Shown here: one piece after another, positions 7,894 through 18,700 of the stretch | Layout of the letters: each line of letters starts with the position of its first letter | How positions within the stretch are numbered: the stretch's first letter is position 1 | Assembly: GCA_022184915.1 (NCBI GenBank) | Contig: JAGTJU010000001.1 | Location: 558,001 to 622,000, forward strand | Length of the DNA: 64,000 nt | Origin: Myxococcales bacterium | GTDB lineage: Bacteria > Myxococcota_A > Polyangia > Fen-1088 | Direction of reading: 5' to 3' | Notes under the pieces: model-generated | The model's database searches: none | What the model was told of the DNA's origin: nothing | Seen by the model: only the letters and a program-made list of their open reading frames with translations | Program-made: the position numbers and the translations under genes

Positions 7894-10086
7894 TCAGCTG
7901 GCCGTGCGCAAGGCGGTCTTGCGTTCGCGGCGGCGGCGGTGCAGGCACGGCTCCGTGTAGCCGTTCGGCTCCTGGCGTCCCTCGAACACCAGATCCAGCG
8001 CCGCGGCGAACGCGATGTTCCCCTCGACCGGAACCATCGGCTGATAAGCGGGATCCTTGGCGTTTTGTCGGTCGACGAGGGCAGCGACCTTCTCGAACGT
8101 GGCTACCACCTGTGCGCGTGTCACCAACCCATGGTGCAGCCAGTTGGCGATGTGTTGGCTCGAGATGCGCAGCGTGGCGCGGTCTTCCATCAGTCCCACG
8201 TCGTGCATGTCCGGGACCTTCGAGCAGCCCACGCCCTGATCGATCCAGCGCACCACGTATCCCAAGATGCCCTGGGCATTGTTCTCGAGCTCCGCTTGGA
8301 TCGTCTCGGCGTTTGGACGTTCGGTCAGCACGGGCGGCGTGAGCAGGGACAGCAGCGGCGCCCGCTCGCGCGAAGCCAGCTGGGCCTGTACGGCGGCCAC
8401 ATCGACCTGGTGGTAATGAAGCGCGTGCAACGTGGCCGCGGTGGGGGAGGGCACCCACGCGGTGGTGGCCCCGGCCCGCGGATGAGCGGCCTTCGTGTCC
8501 ATCATCGCCCTCATCTCATCCGGCATGGCCCACATGCCCTTGCCGATCTGCCCGCGCCCCGCGAGGCCCGCGGCCAAACCCACGTCCACGTTGTGGTCTT
8601 CGTAGGCCCGGATCCACGTGGCGTTCTTCATGTCCGCCTTGCGCACCACGGGTCCGGCTTCCATCACGCTGTGAATTTCGTCACCCGTGCGATCCAAAAA
8701 CCCCGTGTTGATGAAGATCACACGCTCGCGCGCATGTCGCAAACACGCCCACAGGTTCGTGGTGGTGCGCCGCTCTTCATCCATGATGCCCATCTTGATG
8801 GTGTTGGGCGCAAGACCCAAGGCACGCTCCACCGCTGCGAATACGGCCACGGTGAATGCCACCTCTTCGGGGCCGTGCAGCTTCGGCTTGACGATGTAGA
8901 CGCTGCCCGTGCGGCTGTTGCGAAGAGGCGAGAGACCCCCAAGGTCGGCGCGTGCCGCCAAGGTCGTCACCATCGCGTCCAGCAGGCCTTCGGGGATCGG
9001 CTCACCCTCGGACGACAGCACGGCATCCGTGTACATGTGGATGCCCACGTTGCGCACGAGCAGCACGGAGCGCCCGGGCAGCGTCAACGCGGCTCCGTCG
9101 ACGCCTACATACGTGCGGTCGGGAGCGAGCCCGCGTTCGACGACCTTGCCGCCCTTGTCGAAGCGCGCCTTCAGCGTGCCTCGCATGAGGCCGGTCCAGT
9201 TGCGGTACACGCGCACCTTGTCCTCGGCATCCACGGCCGCCACCGAATCTTCGCAGTCAGCGATGGTGGTGAGCGCCGCTTCGAGCGTGACATCCTTGAT
9301 GCCGGCGGGATGCATTTTGCCCACCGGATGTATGGCATCGAGCGCGATCTCCACGTGGAGGCCGTTGTGACGAAGCAGTACATGGCTGGGCCGGCCGGCT
9401 TCGAGACGGAAGCCCACGAACAGGTTGGGGTTCACGAGCGCCGTGTCCTGTCCGCCCACCAAACGCAAGCGCAGCGCCTTTGGGGATGCGCCCTCCCCCA
9501 CGCTGAGCTCGGTCACCTCGGCCCACGATCCCCCCTCGAGGGGAGCGATCCCGTCGAGCAGGCTCATGGCCTCGGCCACCACCTGTGCGCCTCGGGTGGC
9601 GTTAAAGCCTGCGGTCGCCCGCAGGTTGTCGGGGTCGGCGACCACGTTGGTGCCGTAAAGCGCATCGTAGAGGCTGCCCCATCGGGCATTCGCCGCGTTG
9701 AGCGCGTAGCGCGCGTTGTCCACGGGCACCACCAGCTGAGGCCCCGCCGTGCGCGCGATCTCGAGGTCCACGTTCGCCGTTTCGATCTGAAACGCCGGAC
9801 CTGGCTCGACGAGGTAGCCTATCTCCTTCAAAAACCGCTCGTACGTGGGCAGGTTGAAGGCTTCGCCCCTGTGCGTGGCGTGCCAGGCGTCGAGCTTGGC
9901 CTGCAGCTCGTTGCGCTTGTCGAGCAAGGCCCTGTTTTGCGGGGCGAAGTCCCGAACGAGGACGGCCAAAGCCTGCCAAAAAGCCTCCGGTGTCACACCT
10001 GTCCCTGGTGCCACCTCGTCGCGAATCAGCGATGCCAAAGCGGGGGCAACCTTCAACCCCGCAACCTCGATGTAGTCGTGATGCAT
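7894..10086 (-). CDS. glcB: malate synthase G
   Basis: Malate synthase condenses glyoxylate with acetyl-CoA to give malate. The 730-aa length matches the G isoform (about 720-730 aa) rather than the shorter A form. Recognisable stretches include KPKLHGPEE (about residue 398), [11 protein letters not shown] (about 430), [12 protein letters not shown] (about 467), [11 protein letters not shown] (about 517) and [10 protein letters not shown] (about 632). AAAGG lies 6 nt before the ATG at 10086. A second ATG at 10092 overlaps the permease stop as ATGA, so translation may be coupled from there. Together with the upstream permease of the LldP/GlcA family, the context points to uptake and assimilation of glycolate or lactate through glyoxylate. 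Confidence 0.95.
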   Translation of the reverse strand: MHHDYIEVAGLKVAPALASLIRDEVAPGTGVTPEAFWQALAVLVRDFAPQNRALLDKRNELQAKLDAWHATHRGEAFNLPTYERFLKEIGYLVEPGPAFQIETANVDLEIARTAGPQLVVPVDNARYALNAANARWGSLYDALYGTNVVADPDNLRATAGFNATRGAQVVAEAMSLLDGIAPLEGGSWAEVTELSVGEGASPKALRLRLVGGQDTALVNPNLFVGFRLEAGRPSHVLLRHNGLHVEIALDAIHPVGKMHPAGIKDVTLEAALTTIADCEDSVAAVDAEDKVRVYRNWTGLMRGTLKARFDKGGKVVERGLAPDRTYVGVDGAALTLPGRSVLLVRNVGIHMYTDAVLSSEGEPIPEGLLDAMVTTLAARADLGGLSPLRNSRTGSVYIVKPKLHGPEEVAFTVAVFAAVERALGLAPNTIKMGIMDEERRTTTNLWACLRHARERVIFINTGFLDRTGDEIHSVMEAGPVVRKADMKNATWIRAYEDHNVDVGLAAGLAGRGQIGKGMWAMPDEMRAMMDTKAAHPRAGATTAWVPSPTAATLHALHYHQVDVAAVQAQLASRERAPLLSLLTPPVLTERPNAETIQAELENNAQGILGYVVRWIDQGVGCSKVPDMHDVGLMEDRATLRISSQHIANWLHHGLVTRAQVVATFEKVAALVDRQNAKDPAYQPMVPVEGNIAFAAALDLVFEGRQEPNGYTEPCLHRRRRERKTALRTAS

Positions 10087-10088
10087 GT

Positions 10089-11784
10089 TCATCCTTTCGG
10101 TAGCTGGAGCGGGTCGGCGAGGTGCAACCCATAAACCGCCACCATGCCCAAGATCCCCACCATCGTGAGGTAAAAGAGCGTGGGAAGCAGTGTCTTTCGA
10201 AGCGTGGTGCCCTCTTCCCCCAAAAGCCCCACGCTGGCCGAGGCGGCCACCACGTTGTGAATCGCGATCATGTTGCCCGCGGCCGCGCCCACGGCCTGGA
10301 GCGCCACCACCATGAGACCACTGATCGCGAGGTTTTGGGCCACGCCGTACTGGAACTGCACGAGCATCATGTTGGACACGGTGTTCGAGCCCGCGATGAA
10401 GGCCCCGAGCGCCCCCACCACGCCCGCGACCCCCGGCCACACGGCGCCCACATTTTGCGAGGCCCAGCTCGCCAGCGCGATGGGCATGCTGGCGTAACCC
10501 CCTCCGTTGACGTCGGAGTGGATCAGGATCCGCACCATCGGAACGGTGAACACACAGCACCACCCCTGCACCGCGCAGCACGCGCGAGGACTCCACGAAG
10601 GCCTGCTTGAGGGCACGACCCGGCATCGCGTGAAGCCGGCTGGTGATGAGCACCACGAGCACCAGGATCGTGCCGGGCAGGTAAAGCGGGGTCGTCTTGG
10701 CAACGATGTTGGTTCCGAAGATCCCAGGCCACACCAGGGCCACCCGCTTGAGCGCTGCACCCAACCCCAGGTCCACGCGGGTCAAAACCAAAAGGCTCGC
10801 CAGCAGCACGTAGGGGATCCAGGCTTTCCAGGCTGGCAGCGACGAGGTGGCCGCTGCGGCGCTGGCCTCGGCCTTCGCGTTCAGGTGGCCTCCCCAGCTC
10901 GGCGGCCACTCCGTGCGCGGCGGAAAATCCCACGTCGTTCGGGAACGGAGCCACCCTTTTCGGGCCACGAACGTCATGGTGGCAAGGCCGGTGAGGCCCC
11001 CCAACAGCGACGGGAATTCGGGGCCCAAAAACCAGGCGGCCAGCACGTAGGGCAACGTGAAGGCCACGCCCCCCAGGAGGGTGAAAGGAAGCATGCCCAG
11101 CCCCTCGCGCCAGGACCGCCGGGCGCCAAAAAAGCGGGTCATCATCATGCACATCAACGAGGGCATGAACACGCCCACGATCGCATGGACCGAAGCGGCC
11201 CGCGCGGCCACCTCCCGCAGCACGTCGACGCCCGCGGCGGTGCTGCGGGTCATGAAGGCCTCCCCGAACCCAACACTCACGCCAAGCAAAACGGGAGTGC
11301 CCACCGCGCCGAAGGTCACGGCCGTGGACTGGATCATCATGCCCAGCATCACCGCGCATGCCGGCGGAAAGCCCATCGCCACCATCAAGGGGGACGCGAT
11401 CGCAGCGGGAGCGCCGAAGCCGGCGGCGCCCTCGATGAAGCTTCCGAACAGCCAGGCCACGATGACCACCTGCACGCGGCGGTCCTCGCTGACCGCATGA
11501 AACCCTCGGCGGATGGCATTGACGCCCCCTGAACGCTCCAGCGTGTGAAGCAACAAGAGCGCGCCGAACACGATGTAAAGAATGTCGAACGCCGCAAACA
11601 AACCGCTCACGGAGGCCGCGGCCACATGGGCCATGCCCACCTGCCAGGGCCCCAGGGCGATGCCAGCCGCGATCGCAAAGGTCGTGGCCATGCTCCACTT
11701 GGCGGACAGGCGAAACCCGATGAGCAAAACGCCGCCCAACAGAAGGGGCAGGGCGGCCAACAGCGCTTGAAGTCCCGAACTCAA
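10089..11784 (-). pseudogene. glcA: L-lactate/glycolate permease (LldP/GlcA family), frameshifted
   Basis: The first reading frame covers about 410 residues with many membrane segments and family motifs ([30 protein letters not shown]). It then degenerates after RVLRGAGVV. The next frame supplies the rest: [31 protein letters not shown] and [15 protein letters not shown]. The span is 565 codons plus one base, so one extra nucleotide explains the break. The run CCCC at 10563-10566 or the adjacent TG repeats are the likely site. The two parts together equal the normal family length of about 560 residues. The start is unclear: TTG at 11784 fits the family N-terminus, and TTG at 11814 is an alternative. 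The stop overlaps the glcB ATG at 10092. It may be a true pseudogene or a sequencing error in an otherwise intact operon. Confidence 0.85.
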
Positions 11785-12022
11785 GCGCAGCGATATACCA
11801 CGACCACCTGCCAAAAGGGCACCACGCCGGGCCCACGGGGCGGGAAGGTCCGCGGGGAGTCTGGGGCCGCGGCCGCGCGGTCTCTTGCTCAATCTGAGTC
11901 GAAGATGATGTCGCGTCGCGCCCATGGCGGCGCGTCGATTGGGCAGCGACCTCACATGACACGAACGAGGCTTTGCCGTAGGCTGAAAACCGACAAGTCC
12001 CCGATAGAAGGCGCCCTTCGAC

Positions 12023-12655
12023 ATGACGAACGAACGAATCCGCATTCTGATCGTCGACGATCACGATCTGGCCCGCGCGGGCCTCAAGGGATTGCTCGAG
12101 GACGAGGCCGACATGGTGGTGGTGGGGGAAGCGCGGTCGGGCATCGATGCCGTGTCCGCCTACCGGGCTTGCCAGCCCACCGTCGTGCTGATGGACATCC
12201 GGATGCCCACCTTCGATGGCATCCAGGCCACGGCCGCGTTGCTCCGCGAAGATGCCAAGGCCAAAGTCCTCGTGATTTCGTCCTACGATACCGAGGAAGA
12301 AGTGTTTCGCGTTCACGAGGCCGGGGCGAAGGGCTATCTCCTCAAGGAATCGCGGCGGGCCGAGATCCTCGAAGCGGTGCGCTCGGTGGCGACCGGGGGC
12401 CGGCACACACCGCCCTCGGTGGCTGAGCGCCTCGAGAGCCGCAAACGCGGCCCCACCTTGTCATCGCGCGAACGACAGATCCTCCAGCTCTTGCACAAGG
12501 GGCGCAACAACAGGGAGATCGCCGAGTCTTTGGCCCTGTCTCCGGGGACCGTGCGTATGTACGTCAGCCAGATCCTCGAGAAGATCGGAGCCTCGAACCG
12601 CACCGAGGCCGTGACCTTGGGCCTTGCCCGCGGCCTGATCTCACCCGGCGACTGA
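12023..12655 (+). CDS. NarL/LuxR-type response regulator
   Basis: This 210-aa protein has a receiver domain with acidic DDHD near the N-terminus, phospho-acceptor Asp58 in VVLMDIRMP, and the conserved Lys in KGYLLKES. A LuxR-type helix-turn-helix follows (about residues 145-205: [12 protein letters not shown] ... [19 protein letters not shown]). It is a cytoplasmic DNA-binding regulator. Its likely partner is the propeller-sensor kinase at 15.8-18.8 kb, which lies beyond the intervening glycoside hydrolase gene. It is divergent from the permease/malate synthase operon and overlaps the 3' end of the hydrolase gene by 15 bp. GAAGG-CGC-CCTTC, just before the ATG, could fold over the ribosome binding site. 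Confidence 0.9.
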   Translation: MTNERIRILIVDDHDLARAGLKGLLEDEADMVVVGEARSGIDAVSAYRACQPTVVLMDIRMPTFDGIQATAALLREDAKAKVLVISSYDTEEEVFRVHEAGAKGYLLKESRRAEILEAVRSVATGGRHTPPSVAERLESRKRGPTLSSRERQILQLLHKGRNNREIAESLALSPGTVRMYVSQILEKIGASNRTEAVTLGLARGLISPGD

Positions 12656-15600
12656 AGGCCCTCCCGTTGCGCTCGGGCAGATGACGAGCTTCGCGGGCCC
12701 CACGAGCCCTGCGAGCGCGGGTCCCGCGGGCAGGTCCTTGTCGAAGAACGCTTTTTCACCGTCGTGGTAGGTCTGGCGTTGCTCCCCGAGCCGCCGGGCC
12801 AGGCTGCGAGGTACGGGTGTTTTGGGCGAACGCAGGCCGCGCACGTGGTTGACGAGGCCATTCGTCACCACCACCTCCAGACGGTAGCGTCCTGGTTTCA
12901 TGCCCTGACCCAGCCTCACGCGGTGAGGTGCCATCCACAAGGTCTCGACGAGCATCCGCTTTCGTGCCGGGCCTTCCAGGAAGACCTCGGCCACGTCGCC
13001 CACCAGGCCAAGGTCGAGCCAAAGCGCGTTCGCAGGTCCCACGTCGTTGCCTTCCAAGTCGAACGTGGTGACATAGGTGGCGCTGCCCGCAAAGTGCGCG
13101 AGCCCTTCGAGCTCGTGCCATGAGCCAAGCGAGGTCAGCCGGCGTGATCGTCCCTCAGCGCGCAAAGTCCACTCCTCGAGAGCGCGCTCGGTCCGGGCGG
13201 GCCCGGGGTGCGACGGGGCCGGCGTGAGCGCCGGAGCGTTCACCAAGAGCGGGCCTGGCTGCCTCCGGGCGGGGCGATCGCTTCGCAGGTCCTGAGGCGG
13301 CCCCGAGGCCACGAGGAACACCGACTCGTAAGGTGCGAGGCGCAGCGTCACCTGGGTGCGCCCTTCGGGCCCTGGGCCCTCCGTGCGCGGCTCGAGTGCT
13401 TTGCGGCTTCCCCGCCGGGGGTCCCACAGCTCGAGCTCGCGGGCCAAGATGCGGAGCGACAGCTCACCCTCGAAGTCTGTGGCTTGCACGTTCGCGACGA
13501 AATACACGTGCCTGCCGTCTTGCTGGCGATGTGCCCAGGTCAGCCCCTGCCGTCCACGTTCGCCGCGCGGCAGGCTGACGTCGGGAGGCACGCACAGGGC
13601 AAGCGCCTGCCGCAGTTCAGCGGCGCCCTCGCGCTCACCCGGTGCGGGCTCGACCAAGCTCCACGGCGCCGGTTCGTGTTTGAGGGGGCGCCTCCACGCG
13701 GGGACACGCACCACGTTGCCCCGCGCGCCCAGAAACAGCGCGTCCCGCGCGCGGGCGAAGGCCGCGGCGTCAGCCCACCCTGGGGCGGCCTGCGGGGGTT
13801 CGCCCAACACCAGCACCTTGCCGCCGGCGGTGGCAAAGCGCGCGAGCTGGGCAAGGGTATGTGTGGGCATGAAGTGCACGTCGGGCACGATCACCACCGC
13901 GTGCGAAAGCCCCCCGGCTAGCAAGCGGCCCTCACCGATCTGGCTGCGGTTTTGGAGGACGTCGTCGTTGATGATCTCGTAGTCGTAGCCGGCCCTCACG
14001 AGCAGGTCACCCAGGCCACCGTACGCGAGGAAGCGCCTTTGGATGTTCCATACACCCGTTGCGGCCCAGCGATCGCAGTGGGGTGAGTACACCGCGATAT
14101 CAGAGACGGGTTGCCCTTGCCGGAGCATGTGACTGGCGCGCGCCGTGTACGCGGCAAGATGGTGGTAGTGCTTCCACCAGGGCATCCACGGGTTGATGGG
14201 GTTGCCCCAGGGCATGTCACGCGAAGGCGCCACCAAGGGCTCGGATGAGGCCAAAAAGCCGTGGTTGTACACCTGGGTGATGCCATCGCGTAAGAAGGCA
14301 TCCGTGGCTATCTTCAGGTCCTGCAGCGAAGCGCGGTAGCGGTCCTTGTGCAAAAAGGTGAAAGCCTCGGCCGACACGAAGCCGCGTTCATAGTAGCGAG
14401 CGCCAGAAACCGTCGCGCGCCGCGGATCTTCCACGCTCTGTCGCCACGCTGTCGTCACCTCCGTCTCGGGGCGCGCCACGGCGCCTGCGCTTTGCACGAT
14501 CTCCGTCACGAAGCGGTAGTGAGGCTGAACGCGCGCCTGCACCCCGATCGCCTCGCAGGCGCTCGCGAACTGCCGAATGGTCGCGAGCCCCCGTTCGTGG
14601 AGCATGCGGTTCACCTCGAAGCGCACCGCCGCCGTCTCGGCCCCCCCGTCGTGCCACAGATGAGGCAAGAGCGGCCGTAGGTCTTTCCCGGTGCGCTCCG
14701 TGAAGGCCTGGAACAAGTCGTTCGTCCACAAGACCGTCTCCGGCAGCGGAACGATTTCGAAGCTGTCGCAGAAAAAAGAATCGATCGTGTGACCCAGGTC
14801 CGGGCCGAGCGCGCCCACGAGCTTGTCCACGAGGTGGCGGCTGTAGCGTTCGACGGCCTTGGGGTTCAAGTGGTCGACCACGAAATGTCGGCCCGCGAAG
14901 TCCTGCGCGCTGTTTTCCTGGCCCGTGTAGCGCAGCCAATACCCGAACACGCGCCATCGACCCGGCGGCGCCTCCCACGGTCTTGGCGTCCCCCCTTCCG
15001 CAAGCGGCAAAACGTGGGCCTGCGCGAAATCCCAGGCGTCACCCTTCGCCGGCACCGCCACCACGGCCAGCAAACTGTCCTCGTCCTGGGCTTGCCCTCG
15101 AAAGCTCGGGTCCACCACGTGGTGAATCAGCGTGACCTTGGGAGCTTGGTACCGCGGCAACTCCGGCGTGAGGCGCTGGCCGCCCGCCACGTCCGTGAAG
15201 GTCTGCGCCAGACATTTGCTGCGATCGTCCGGCCCCACCCAGGGGCCACCGAAGCTCCAGCCCGCCCCGAAGGTCAAGCTCACCTCGAGATCCAGGCGCT
15301 TCGCTTCCCTCACCGCATGTTTGAGCTGCGCCAGGTGCGCGTCCGAAAGGTAGTCCGTGCCACCCCGCTCATACAGATGCCAGGTGGACATGATCTCCAC
15401 GCCGCCCATGCCCTGCGTGGCCATCTCTTTGAGCTGCCGGCTGATCTCCGGCAGGGTCAGGGCGTTACCGGGCCACCACCAGCGGGTGTGAGGGCGGCAG
15501 GAACGGGGGGGCGCCTGGAAGCCCTGCCAAAGCGCGTCCCCACCCGCAGCGGGCGCGGGAGCGGGCAGCGCGGCGCGGGCGGGCCGACGCAGCAGCAGCG

Positions 15601-15682
15601 AGCCCGACCCGAGCGCGATGCCAAGTTGCCTCCGGGTGAGAGTCGAAAAAGCCCGAAAGGCTGAGGGCGAACGCCTGAACAT
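12641..15682 (-). CDS. glycoside hydrolase, GH106-like (alpha-L-rhamnosidase-type)
   Basis: This 1013-aa exported protein has an N-terminal twin-arginine-like signal (LTRRQLGIALGSGSLLL). The mature start RPHTRWWWPGNALT and GMGGVEIMSTWH resembles the TIM-barrel start of GH106-like proteins, many of them alpha-L-rhamnosidases. The long barrel and middle region continue to a C-terminal beta-sandwich from about residue 850 (ATYVTTFDLEG, LWLDLGLVGDVAEVFLEG), as in the carbohydrate-binding end of such enzymes. I cannot place the catalytic acids with certainty. The gene lies between a response regulator and a sensor kinase, and its upstream region is shared with the kinase gene. It may therefore be the regulated target for degradation of a rhamnose-containing glycan. 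Confidence 0.72.
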   Translation of the reverse strand: MFRRSPSAFRAFSTLTRRQLGIALGSGSLLLRRPARAALPAPAPAAGGDALWQGFQAPPRSCRPHTRWWWPGNALTLPEISRQLKEMATQGMGGVEIMSTWHLYERGGTDYLSDAHLAQLKHAVREAKRLDLEVSLTFGAGWSFGGPWVGPDDRSKCLAQTFTDVAGGQRLTPELPRYQAPKVTLIHHVVDPSFRGQAQDEDSLLAVVAVPAKGDAWDFAQAHVLPLAEGGTPRPWEAPPGRWRVFGYWLRYTGQENSAQDFAGRHFVVDHLNPKAVERYSRHLVDKLVGALGPDLGHTIDSFFCDSFEIVPLPETVLWTNDLFQAFTERTGKDLRPLLPHLWHDGGAETAAVRFEVNRMLHERGLATIRQFASACEAIGVQARVQPHYRFVTEIVQSAGAVARPETEVTTAWRQSVEDPRRATVSGARYYERGFVSAEAFTFLHKDRYRASLQDLKIATDAFLRDGITQVYNHGFLASSEPLVAPSRDMPWGNPINPWMPWWKHYHHLAAYTARASHMLRQGQPVSDIAVYSPHCDRWAATGVWNIQRRFLAYGGLGDLLVRAGYDYEIINDDVLQNRSQIGEGRLLAGGLSHAVVIVPDVHFMPTHTLAQLARFATAGGKVLVLGEPPQAAPGWADAAAFARARDALFLGARGNVVRVPAWRRPLKHEPAPWSLVEPAPGEREGAAELRQALALCVPPDVSLPRGERGRQGLTWAHRQQDGRHVYFVANVQATDFEGELSLRILARELELWDPRRGSRKALEPRTEGPGPEGRTQVTLRLAPYESVFLVASGPPQDLRSDRPARRQPGPLLVNAPALTPAPSHPGPARTERALEEWTLRAEGRSRRLTSLGSWHELEGLAHFAGSATYVTTFDLEGNDVGPANALWLDLGLVGDVAEVFLEGPARKRMLVETLWMAPHRVRLGQGMKPGRYRLEVVVTNGLVNHVRGLRSPKTPVPRSLARRLGEQRQTYHDGEKAFFDKDLPAGPALAGLVGPAKLVICPSATGGPSVAG

Positions 15683-15768
15683 CCTGCTTAATGTGGGGGC
15701 TCGAGCCGCGAAAGCACTAGCGGATCGTCAGGCTAACATCTCTGTTGGCCTCGCGGGCCGCTTGCGCC

Positions 15769-18700
15769 ATGCTTGACGCCCTCCCCGTGTCGATGGGATC
15801 CGGCGTGCCCAGCTCTTCGCTTCATGCAACTCGTTGCGGGCGGTCCTGCATCCGGTGGTCGGTGGCTCGGCTCGCGTTCCTATTCCTATTCCTGTTCCTG
15901 GGCCTGGGAGTGGCCGTGCCCGCCCTCCCCGTGCACGCGGCCACGAGGGCGTATCAGCTGGTCGAGGTCAACCGAAACTGGTACGGCATAAACGCTCTAG
16001 GCCAAACGGACGACGGCTTTTTGTGGGTGGGCACCGAAGTGGGGCTTCACCGGTACGACGGTGCGCACTTCGAGTCGTTCACCAGCCGCAGCACCCAGGG
16101 CGGCCTCGGCGCCGACGAAATTCGCACCCTCGCCGCCGGCAAAGACGGCTCGTTATGGGTGGGCCTCGCGAACGGCAGCGTGAGCCAGCTCACGCAGGGC
16201 GCATGGAAGAGCTACGGCGTGGTGGCCCCCGAAGCGGCCACCGCGGTGACCGTGGCCGCCGATGGCAGCGTGTGGGTTGCGTTCGACCGCAAGCTCTTTT
16301 TCAAAACCAAAGACGCCGCGGCGTTCACTCCCCATGCCCGCTTCGAGGCCACCGTGAGCAAACTGGTGCCGGGCGCCGGGCGCGACGTGTGGGCGCTCGC
16401 AGGCGCGCGGGTGTTCCGCATCGAAGCGGCCGTGGTGCGCCCCGAGCCTGCCGCGCTCACCGTGCGGGCGCTTGCGGCCCTCGAAGAAAAGCCGCCTCTC
16501 ATCGTCGACGACCGGAACCAGGTCGTGCGGCTGGGGGATGCTTCGCGCGTGCTCACCCACTTCCCGGAGGCCTCACCCCCCTTCGATCTGGCCGCCGACA
16601 GCGCAGGGCGGGTATGGTTCTCGGCGGGTGGCCTCGTCAGGGGCTGGGATCCTCGCGATGGACACAGCCGCCCGCTCGGGCCTCTTCACCGGCGTGAGCC
16701 CGCGCTTCTCTACGTCGATCGGGACGACACCGTGTGGGTGGCAAGTGGCATCGCCCTTTACAGGTTGGCGCGCAAGCCGCTCGAGGTGTACCCGGGCGCA
16801 AAGCCCGACGGCATCGTCTTTTCCGTTCAGGAGGATGCGCAAGGCGCGATTTGGTACGCCACCATGAACGGCGTCGTCCGCGTGGCGCACGGTGAGACGC
16901 AGGCCTTCACCGTACACAACGATATCCCGCTCGACTGTGTGCGTTCGCTGTGGCCGCGGCGCGAGGGCGGTTTGTGGCTGGCTGGATGTGGCAAGGGCTT
17001 GGCACTCTTCGATGGCCGCACCTTCACCCTTTCGCCCAACCCCGCAGGCCGAGATTCCTTCACGCGTCTGGTCTTCGAGTCCCGCGACGGCACGCTCTGG
17101 CTGGCTCCGCAGCTCGGCGGGCTCATTCAGCGCCGCCCTGGTGAAGAGGATCACTTCGTGGTCGAGCCGCCTTCTCACTGCCGTCCCACCCTGAGCCCGG
17201 GCTGTCCCCACGCAGGGTCCAGCCTGGCCGAGACCCCCGACGGCGCCGTGTGGTTCGCCACGGAAGGCATGGGCCTTTACCGGATCAAGGAGGGGCAGGT
17301 GCAGCGCTTCACGCCGGCCGACGGCTTGCCGTCCCTCCGCCTGCTCAGCCTCTACGTCGATGGCTTGGGGGTCCTGTGGATCGGTACCAAGGACGCCGGG
17401 CTCGCCCGCCTGCGGGCCGGCGCTTTCGAGAGGCTCGACGAGCGCAAGGGCCTGCCCACGAACAGCGTGAACGGCATCGTCGAAGACGGCGTGGGGCATG
17501 TGTGGCTGGCCAGTCCCACGGGGGTCTACCGACTTTCACGGGCACAGGTTGACGCGGCCTTTGCGGGCTTGGCGCACTCGCTCGACCACGAGGCCTTCGG
17601 GCAAGCGGAAGGCATGGCTTCGGCGCGGACCTCCGAGCGGCAGCTTCCGGCCGCGCTGCGCGCCTCGGACGGGCGCCTGTGGTTCCCCACGCACGATGGG
17701 GCGGTGGCTTTCCCCACACCCGCGCCGCCGCGCATGCTCCCCGTAACCGCGCCCGTGATTCAGGTCTCCGTCGACGAGGGACCTTTTGTGTCCGTGCCAC
17801 CCGATGGACGCGTCACCGTACGCCAGGGGCCTTTGACGGTGAAGTACGTCGTGCCCCATCTCACGGCGTCTCATCGGGTCCGGACCTCCTATCGCCTGGC
17901 GGGATACGACGCGGAATGGACGACGGCGGGCGCATCGAACCTGGTGAGGTACGACCGTGTTCCCCGAGGCTCGTTCACGTTTGTGCTGCGCGCCTCCCTG
18001 GGCGACGACTCTAGCCGCACGCGTGCGGTGTCCATCGGGGTCCGGCGCAAAGGATGGCTCGACTCGCCCGTGTCGTGGATGGCGGGATTGGCGCTGCTCA
18101 CGGGCGCCGTGTTCGCCGTGCACCGCGCCCGTCTACATCGCGAGACCTCGCGATTTGCAGCCGTTCTCAAAGAGCGCAACCGCATCGCCCGCGATCTGCA
18201 CGATGGTCTCGCACAGGGCTTCGCCGCCATCAGCTACCAGCTCGAGCGGGTGGCGTCCCGGCTGGGCAAGGACCCGCAAGGCGCCCAGCAGATGCTGGAG
18301 AAGACCCACGATCTGGTCACGCAGTGCCGGCTGATGGCACGGCAGACTGTTTGGGACCTGCGGCTTTCTGGTCAAGACGGCGAAGGTGATCTGAAGACCG
18401 CGCTCGCGCGGCTCTGTGACCAAGCTACCCTGGCCTCGAACGCCGTCGTGAAGTTCGAGGCGGTGGGGGGCACGCCCCGGGCGGCGAACGTGCCCGAGGT
18501 CCGCGACGAGCTCGTGGCCATCGCGCGCGAAGCGGTCACGAACGCGCTGGTCCACGGCAGGGCCCGCAACGTCAGCGTGAAGCTCGTGCGAGACCACGAA
18601 CAGGTGCGCTTGCGGGTCAACGACGACGGCGCCGGGTTCGACCCGGCGGAAGTCGCGCGCCAGGGGGGCGCCCACTTCGGGCTCAAGGGCATGGAAGAGC

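Noticed and set aside
7939-10134. Long plus-strand frame of 731 codons opposite malate synthase
   Set aside because: It is antisense to a clear malate synthase G. It is Arg/His/Gly-rich and matches nothing; it is a by-product of high GC.
7894-12045. One 1383-codon minus-strand frame that would fuse a permease to malate synthase
   Set aside because: The middle of the frame is frameshifted permease read in the wrong frame. The permease C-terminus lies intact in the next frame with its own stop, and malate synthase has its own start and ribosome binding site.
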